Assembly: GCF_019578655.1 (NCBI RefSeq)
Contig: NC_063258.1
Location: 13,830,802 to 13,894,801, forward strand
Length of the DNA: 64,000 nucleotides
Direction of reading: 5' to 3'
Source: Ricinus communis
Lineage: Eukaryota > Streptophyta > Magnoliopsida > Malpighiales > Euphorbiaceae
Shown here: piece by piece, positions 58,505 through 64,000 of the stretch
Position numbering within the stretch: position 1 is the stretch's first letter
How the letters are laid out: the number at the start of each line of letters is the position of its first letter
Notes under the pieces: generated by a model
The model's input: the letters and a program-made list of their open reading frames with translations, nothing else
The model's database searches: none
Told to the model about the DNA's origin: nothing
Position numbers and translations under genes: made by a program

Positions 58505-58892
58505 GCAATTGGAATTAAATCTAATTCCACATCCAAAACCTTATAAATTATTATGGTTAAACAACTATGGTGAGACAAAAGTGAATAAGCAGGTTATTGT
58601 GACTTTCACTATTGGGAGGTCTCCAGATGAAGTGCTATATGATGTAGTGCCAACACATGCTGGCCATATCTTGCTTGGTAGGCCATGGCAATTTGATATA
58701 AGTGTTTTCCATGATGGGTTCCTTAATAGATACTCTTTTGTTAAAGATGGAAGAAAAGTCACACTGATACCTCTTTCTCCAAAAGAAGTGTCTGATGACC
58801 AATGTAAATTGGAGAGAGAATGGAGCGAGGGTGAAAGTAGCAAAATCGAGGAAGAAAAATTAAGGAGTGTTAAAACGTACAAAAGAGAGTGA
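58505..58892 (+). pseudogene. Gypsy protease, C-terminal half, and linker (copy B)
   Basis: The frame stays open from the nested element boundary to 58892: YKLLWLNNYGETKVNKQVIV, then DEVLYDVVPTHAGHILLGRPWQ and FHDGFLNRYSFVKDGRKV. Next is a linker rich in E, K and S, ending at a TGA. This half has no internal stop, unlike copy A. The domain as a whole is unusable because the nested element splits it. Confidence 0.82.
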
Positions 58893-58931
58893 GGTTCGAC
58901 CTAGAGAGAAAAATAAGAAAAATGGGAGCTT

Positions 58932-59993
58932 TTGGCTAGGGAAAGTGAGATAGGACATGCATTTCACTCGAGTAAGTTGTTGTTTATAGTTACTTATAAT
59001 GATGTTTACTTGAACACTACTGAACTTGGTCTGTCCTTGCCGAGTGCATTTGCAAACCTTTTACAAGAATTTGTTAATGTCTTTCCCGAGGAGATGCCAA
59101 GTGGTTTACCACCTCAAAGAGGGATTGAGCATCAAATAGACTTCACTCCAGGGGCTGCCATACTAAATAGACCAGCCTATAGAAGTAATCCAGAGGAGAC
59201 AAAGGAGCTTCAAAGGCAAATAGATGAATTGATGTCTAAAAGTTATATGTGAGAGAGCTTAAGTCCTTATGCTATTCCAATCATTTTGGTTCTGAAAAAG
59301 GATGGCACTTGGAGAATATGTGTGGACTACCGTGCAATTAATAAAATAACGATAAAGTATCGTCATCCTATCCCTAGGTTAGATTATTTGCTGGATGAGT
59401 TGCATGGTGCATGTTACTTTACTAAGATTTATTTGCATTTCGAATATTATCAAATTCGCATGAAAGTTAGGGATGAGTTTAAAATGTTATTTAAATCTAA
59501 ATATGGTCTATATGAGAGGCTTGTAATGCTATTTGGGCTTATTAATGCATTTAACACTTTCATGAGGTTAATGAACCATGTATTGCATGAATTTTATGAT
59601 AAATTTGTAGTTGTATATTTTGATGATATTCTAATCTATTCTAAGTCTTTTGATGATCCTGTTATGCCTGTGCGTAGGGTCTTAGATGTTCTTAGAAGAG
59701 AAAAATTGTTTCGTAAAGAGAAGTGTAGTTTTTGCATGGATAGAGTCATATATTTAGGTTTTATTGTTAATTCTAAAGGTCTATATGTTGATGAGGAAAA
59801 GGTGCAAGCAATTAAGGAATTGCCGACACCTACCAACATTAGACAAGTTAGGAAATTTTATGGTCTTGCTAGTTGTTATATAAGGTTCACTAGGGACTTT
59901 AGTAGCATTGCTGCACTTTTGAATGCAATTGTCAAGAAGAATATTCGGTTCAATTGGGGTGATGTACAAGAAAATGCTTTTAATTTGCTATAA
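58932..59993 (+). pseudogene. Gypsy reverse transcriptase (copy B)
   Basis: 58932-59252 gives the entry segment (FPEEMPSGLPPQRGIEHQID, RPAYRSNPEETKELQRQIDE) and ends at a TGA (59250-59252) shared with copy A. 59286-59993 (235 codons) is unbroken: [17 protein letters not shown], motif A reading TKIYLHFEYYQIR (catalytic Asp is Tyr), FGLINA, VVYFDDILIYSKS with the Asp pair, YLGFIVNSKG, then VDEEKVQAIKELPTPTN and FYGLASCYIRF. So the fold is nearly complete, but one of three catalytic Asp residues is missing. Confidence 0.9.
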
Positions 59994-60350
59994 GATAGAT
60001 TGTGTAATGCTTCTTTGCTGATTTTACCTAACTTTGACAAAACCTTTAAGGTTGAATGTGATGCAAGAACAAAGACCCTATGCACATGCATTAGTGTTGA
60101 GGCTGTTTTGACGCAACATATGACAAAGAACTCTATGCTTTGTTTCGTGCTTTGCATACATGGCAACACTACATGTAGCCTAAGGAGTTTGTCATATATA
60201 CAAATCATGAGAGTGTGAAGCATTTCAAGGGGCAAGACAAGTTGAACCGAAGACATGCAAAGTGGATGGATTTTATTGAGACATTCCCATATATGATCAA
60301 GTATAAGAAAGGTAAAGAGAATGTGGTTGTTGATGTATTATCCCAAAGGT
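59994..60350 (+). pseudogene. Gypsy RNase H (copy B), with deletion
   Basis: Start readable (FKVECDARTK, about 60040-60070). About 60 bp that copy A keeps (17696-17756) are deleted near 60110. A TAG replaces Trp (60178-60180), [11 protein letters not shown] has Asn in place of the catalytic Asp, and VVVDVLSQR ends the domain (about 60325-60350). Not functional. Confidence 0.78.
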
Positions 60351-61080
60351 ATGCTTTGCTTAATACTCTTAATTCTAAATTACTGGGTTTTAGGTTTATT
60401 AAGGAGTTGTATTTGAATTACAATGACTTTGGTAATGTGTTTAATACTTGTGCTAATGGGGGTGCCTTTAATGATTTCTATGTATTTGATCGATATCTTT
60501 ATAAAAAGAATCGCCTATGCATTTCTAGTTGTTCTTTGCATGAGATACTTGTTAAAGAGGCACATAAGGGCGGTTTAATCGGTCATTTTAGGGTGCATAA
60601 GACTTATGAGATACTGATTGAACATTTCTTTTCACCTTGCATGAAACGTGATGTGAATAAGGTGTGTGCTCGATGCATTGTATGTTTAAAGGCTAAGTCT
60701 AAATTGCAACCCCATAGGTTATATATTCCTTTGCCTATTCCTGATGTTCCTTGTACATATTTATCTGTGAATTTTGTACGTGGATTGCCTAGGACTAGGA
60801 AGGGCCGACATAGTATATTTGTTTTTGTGGATCGATTTAGTAAGATGGCTCACTTTATACCATGCCATAAAATAGATGATGCTACTTACATTGCTAAATT
60901 GCTTCTTAGGGAGGTTTGCGATTGCATGGAGTTCTTAGAACCATTGTAAGTGATAGGGATGTTAAATTCTTAAGTCAATTTTGGCATGTGTTATGGGTAA
61001 GTTAGGCATTATTATTTTCTACTACTTGTCAAATCGAAGTTGTTAATAGAACTTTGATTCAACTGCTTCATTCTTTAATT
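60215..61080 (+). pseudogene. Gypsy integrase: zinc finger and core (copy B)
   Basis: Open frame 60215-60949 (244 codons). The HHCC finger is intact ([12 protein letters not shown].. and [13 protein letters not shown]). The first core Asp is Asn ([11 protein letters not shown]), as in copy A. A frameshift near 60940 is followed by [16 protein letters not shown] (60950-61000 region), where the Trp that is a stop in copy A is kept. TCQIEVVNRT lacks the usual six or so residues before the catalytic Glu, again as in copy A. Confidence 0.85.
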
Positions 61081-61606
61081 TCTAGGTATTTTCAATCTTG
61101 GTAGGATATTTTGCCATATGTGGAGTTTGCATATAGTAGGGCTGTTCATAGGACTACACATTGTTCTCCACTTAAAATTTTTTATGGTTTTAATCCATTA
61201 ACTCTTATTGATATAGTTGCTTTGCCTCTTAACAAGCTTATTAGTGTTAATGGTTCTTCTAAGGCAGATTTGGTTAAAAGATTACATGAATAAGTTAAAG
61301 AGACGATTGAGAAGCAAAATACTAGAGTAGCCGAAAGGGTTAATAAAGGAAGAAGGCCAATGGTGTTCCAACCTGGTGAATGGAACCAGGGTTTGGGTGC
61401 ATTTTCACAAGGAAAGGTTTCCAAATCAAAGAAAGCCAGAGCTAAGTCCAAGAGGTGATGGACCGTTTCAAGTACTTGAGAGGATCAACAATAATGCTTA
61501 GAAAACTGATTTACAAGGTAAGTATAATGTGAGTGGCACATTTAATGTTGTTGATTTGTGTCCTTCTGATGTAGGCGATGAGTTTGATTTGAGGCAAAAT
61601 CATCCT
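61081..61606 (+). pseudogene. Gypsy integrase C-terminal domain (copy B)
   Basis: 61111-61293 reads MPYVEFAYSRAVHRTTHCSP then GFNPLTLIDIVAL. After a stop come the charged helix and, in a second frame, the GPF-type module (about 61400-61500). It ends before the PPT at 61607. No chromodomain is seen. Confidence 0.8.
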
Positions 61607-61620
61607 AAAGAAGGAAGGAA
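61607..61620 (+). other. Polypurine tract before L1 LTR, copy B
   Basis: AAAGAAGGAAGGAA next to the LTR TG at 61621. Confidence 0.8.
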
Positions 61621-63316
61621 TGATATAGATCGGCCAAGGCTTAAAGATGTTGATTTGGTTAGGCTTGATGACAAGGGCAACAAGAAAGAATCAAGGAAGG
61701 ATCATTAAGTGTGCCACAAGGTCCAATTATAAGGTCAAGGACCAAGAAGCTTCAAAAGTCCTTAAATGGTTATATGCAAGAGTGGGCTAACAATGAAAGT
61801 CCAATAGAATTTGGTTCAAATGAAATTCATAAAAAATGGACTTTGTTTAATGTTCTTAAATCTAAGTTTATGAAGGCTAAATGGGATTTGTTTAATGTTC
61901 TTAAAGTCCTAGTTTATGAAGGCTTTGTTTAGCTCTTACTATTCTATTTGGTTAGATGTTAAAGTTTCCAAAGCTTATAAAGAAACTCATATTAGATCAG
62001 ATTAGTTAAGTAAGAGTTCTTGATGCAAATCCTACAAGCACAAGGAATTCTACTCCGACTAGGAATCCTACTTGAATTAGGAGTCCTAGTTCCATCAGGA
62101 GTCCTACTCCAACTAGGAATCCTACTTCCACTAGGAATCTTAGTCCTACGAGGAGTCCTACTCTAGCTATAAATTCTAATCCAACTAGGATTGTACATGA
62201 GCCACTCAAATATGATGGATCAATGACTAGAGCTCACATGAAGAAGTTCAAGGATGCTTTAGGAGTGTTCATGAAGCAAGAGTTGAAGCTTGGGTTGAAG
62301 ATCCAAAGTCCAAGTGAGATTAGGCTTAATCAAGACAATTGACCTCAAGATACTCTTATCAACTTAATTTAATATATGGAGGCATGAACAAGTCAAAATA
62401 GGCTCAAAATAAACAAGTCGAGCTAATTGGAGTTCAATACTCAGGAATTGGCTGCTTATTACATGTTATTTAAGCCTAAATGTCATGTTTATATATGTAG
62501 GCTAGGGTTGGACGAATTTTTGGAGTATTTTTTCGTTTAAAGAAGTCTTTTAATAGGTAGGAGTATTGTTTTAAGTTATCCTTTTAGTTTAGGAGTTCTA
62601 TTCCTAGTTTTATTGTTATTTGCTTCCTTATTATTATAGAATTAGGTTTTTCTAAGGCTTATATAAGCTAGTACGAATTTCTATATAAAGTTTGGTTGAA
62701 TATTGTTTATATTAGAGTCAATTCTCTTCTTTTGTTCTTTATGAACTTGGTGAATTTATCAAGTGAAGGCTTGATATTTTACAAAATTAGTTTAATTTAA
62801 ACTTTTATTTATATTAAACAACCTTTAATTGTTTATAATTAAGGTTCTTAAGTATAAATTATTTAAGGGTCTTATTTGGAGTTGGAGTTTCTTTACTTGA
62901 TTGGGTGAACGATCCTTGGTAAAGACATCAACATTGAATATGGATTTGGCATAAGTTAGCCACGTTCTTATTAATTAGAATTCTTCTTAGGACTTTGGAT
63001 GTCTTTAAAACATATCAAATTCGTATGCCATTTTTCATATTATGATTAATTAAACTTTTACTTTCTTTCAAGCCAAAATTGCTTGTATCTTGTATTTTTA
63101 TTTGGATGCAAAGCTTACTTATGAAGGAGTTGATTTATCCTTGTGGCATACTTGGAATTAGGGTTTAAGGAACTTAGTTTTCCTTAGGTTCTAATTCTTG
63201 ATCATCTTACACTCTGATTAGATGATCCTAGGGTTTGATTTCAAGTTGCTCGTTGGGTTTTCAAGTTAGTGATCCACAGGTTCATAAGGATTAGAGTTCT
63301 TGGAGGTTCTTTAACA
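61621..63316 (+). repeat. L1 LTR (1696 bp), shared 3'/5' LTR, copy B
   Basis: TGATATAGATCGG...TTAACA. An open 73-codon stretch (61711-61932) carries PQGPIIRSRTKKLQKSLNGY and a short duplicated segment (..LFNVLKSKFMKAKWDLFNVLKVL..). Eight 18-bp units at 62043-62186. A PBS-like string follows at 63319-63330 (TGATATAAGAGC, two mismatches). Confidence 0.82.
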
Positions 63317-63330
63317 TTTGATATAAGAGC

Positions 63331-63422
63331 TTTTAGCTCGTGAATCAGGTTACTTATCCTTCTTTAATGTTATTTAAGTGTGTTCTTTAAGTTTCCAAGT
63401 AGTTTGATTCGTTTATTGATAA
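63331..63422 (+). mobile_element. Truncated 5' leader of a second gypsy element (copy B)
   Basis: Counterpart of 20947-21042, ending at the same junction with the reverse 1.0-kb repeat. Confidence 0.6.
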
Positions 63423-64000
63423 CAATCTTGATTGCCGCTTCCACGTGCTTTCTCTCAATAGTGGTGTTTATGCTCTCCAGATAAAACCAAACCATCATAC
63501 TAGACAAAGAGTAGTTGACTGGTCCACAACTCTCGTAGTGCTAAATGTTTTGAGCTAAAATAATGAAAACAAGGGAAAATTTGTGTAGGCATACCTAATA
63601 AAACCCCAGTCCAAATTATATAATTATATGCATCTGAAACATCAAACACATGCATTCCCTCTTAGATTAATCGAGAAAACAACATTATTTCTTCTTTACG
63701 CATGTGGATTTGTGTCTCATCCTGCTAGATCATCAAGTCACGAACTAATGCCACTAGTCAAGCTTATTAATTACATTCCCATGATTCTTTACGCCAATCC
63801 TCATGTCATCAAGAGTCCTCATGTCTGGAGGAATATGAAATGATGGAGATCCTAATGGTGCAAATCCTAAATTGGAATATTGGGGCTTCTCTAGATGATC
63901 ACGGATGAATATTTTGGAGGAAAGTGGGAACAATAAGAATCGAGGCACGCCCAAATATTTCGATTCAGGATTTGCACCATTGGAACTCCATCCTTCCTTG
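63423..64000. repeat. 1.0-kb family, - then + (copy B, window edge)
   Basis: 63423-63860 is the reverse block, with the W-box region near 63515-63535. 63861-64000 turns to the + orientation, as at 21481. The window ends inside the unit. No gene is seen. Confidence 0.75.

Larger units (their letters stand above)
42258..64000. repeat. Copy B of the segmental duplication
   Basis: This block is collinear with 1-21618 and about 125 bp longer because of indels. It retains more open frames than copy A (protease DSG, an unbroken reverse transcriptase stretch, an intact CCHC box). It has its own losses, such as about 60 bp missing from RNase H. The right edge lies outside the window. Confidence 0.95.

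Noticed and set aside
1..64000. tRNA, rRNA or snRNA genes and host protein-coding genes
   Set aside because: I scanned for conserved tRNA boxes and for long motif-bearing frames outside retroelements and found none I could support by eye.

Overview
This is eukaryotic, almost certainly flowering-plant (eudicot-like) heterochromatin. It is AT-rich and packed with decayed long terminal repeat (LTR) retrotransposons of the Ty3/gypsy type, with an Athila-like piece. I see no intact host gene, tRNA, rRNA or CRISPR array. Polypurine tracts (PPT), primer binding sites (PBS) resembling the initiator-Met tRNA complement, TG...CA LTR ends, a target-site duplication and broken gag, protease, reverse transcriptase, RNase H and integrase frames are all visible. 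The species cannot be fixed from the sequence.

Layout. Two long copies of one composite block make up the window: copy A (1-21618) and copy B (42258-64000). They run in the same direction, with an offset of 42257 bp at the left end and 42382 bp at the right end. Neither outer edge is in the window, so a tandem duplication with a period near 42.3 kb is the simplest reading. Between them lies a 20.6-kb stretch (21619-42257) of the same repeat families, plus an Athila-like piece and a 500-base N gap (36281-36780).

Inside each copy, in order: (1) blocks of a ~1.0-kb repeat family in both orientations; (2) LTR fragments, several with an 18-bp coding minisatellite; (3) three head-to-tail 1.0-kb units; (4) more LTR fragments; (5) a gypsy pol gene on the + strand, split inside its protease by a complete non-autonomous gypsy element on the - strand (11846-16131 in A, 54278-58504 in B); (6) a 1.7-kb LTR that follows a PPT and is itself followed by a PBS, which is the junction of two tandem elements.

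LTR families are labelled here L1 (starts TGATATAGATCGG), L2 (starts near TGATCTGAACC), L3 (TGATGCAAC...TATCA, ~0.8 kb), L4 (TGATGCAACCGCAAGCC), L5 (the 9656-10276 type), L6 (Athila/Tat-type) and L7 (possibly Tekay-like). Labels are local, not database names.

How the parts relate. The pol gene has lost an active-site Asp in reverse transcriptase, RNase H and integrase, identically in both copies, so it was dead before the duplication. The nested - strand element keeps gag, protease and the integrase tail but lacks reverse transcriptase, RNase H and the integrase core. It would have needed enzymes from a relative. The 1.0-kb family looks LTR-like (purine tract + TG, TATA box, degenerate PBS-like site) and may be a multimer of a TRIM-type element.
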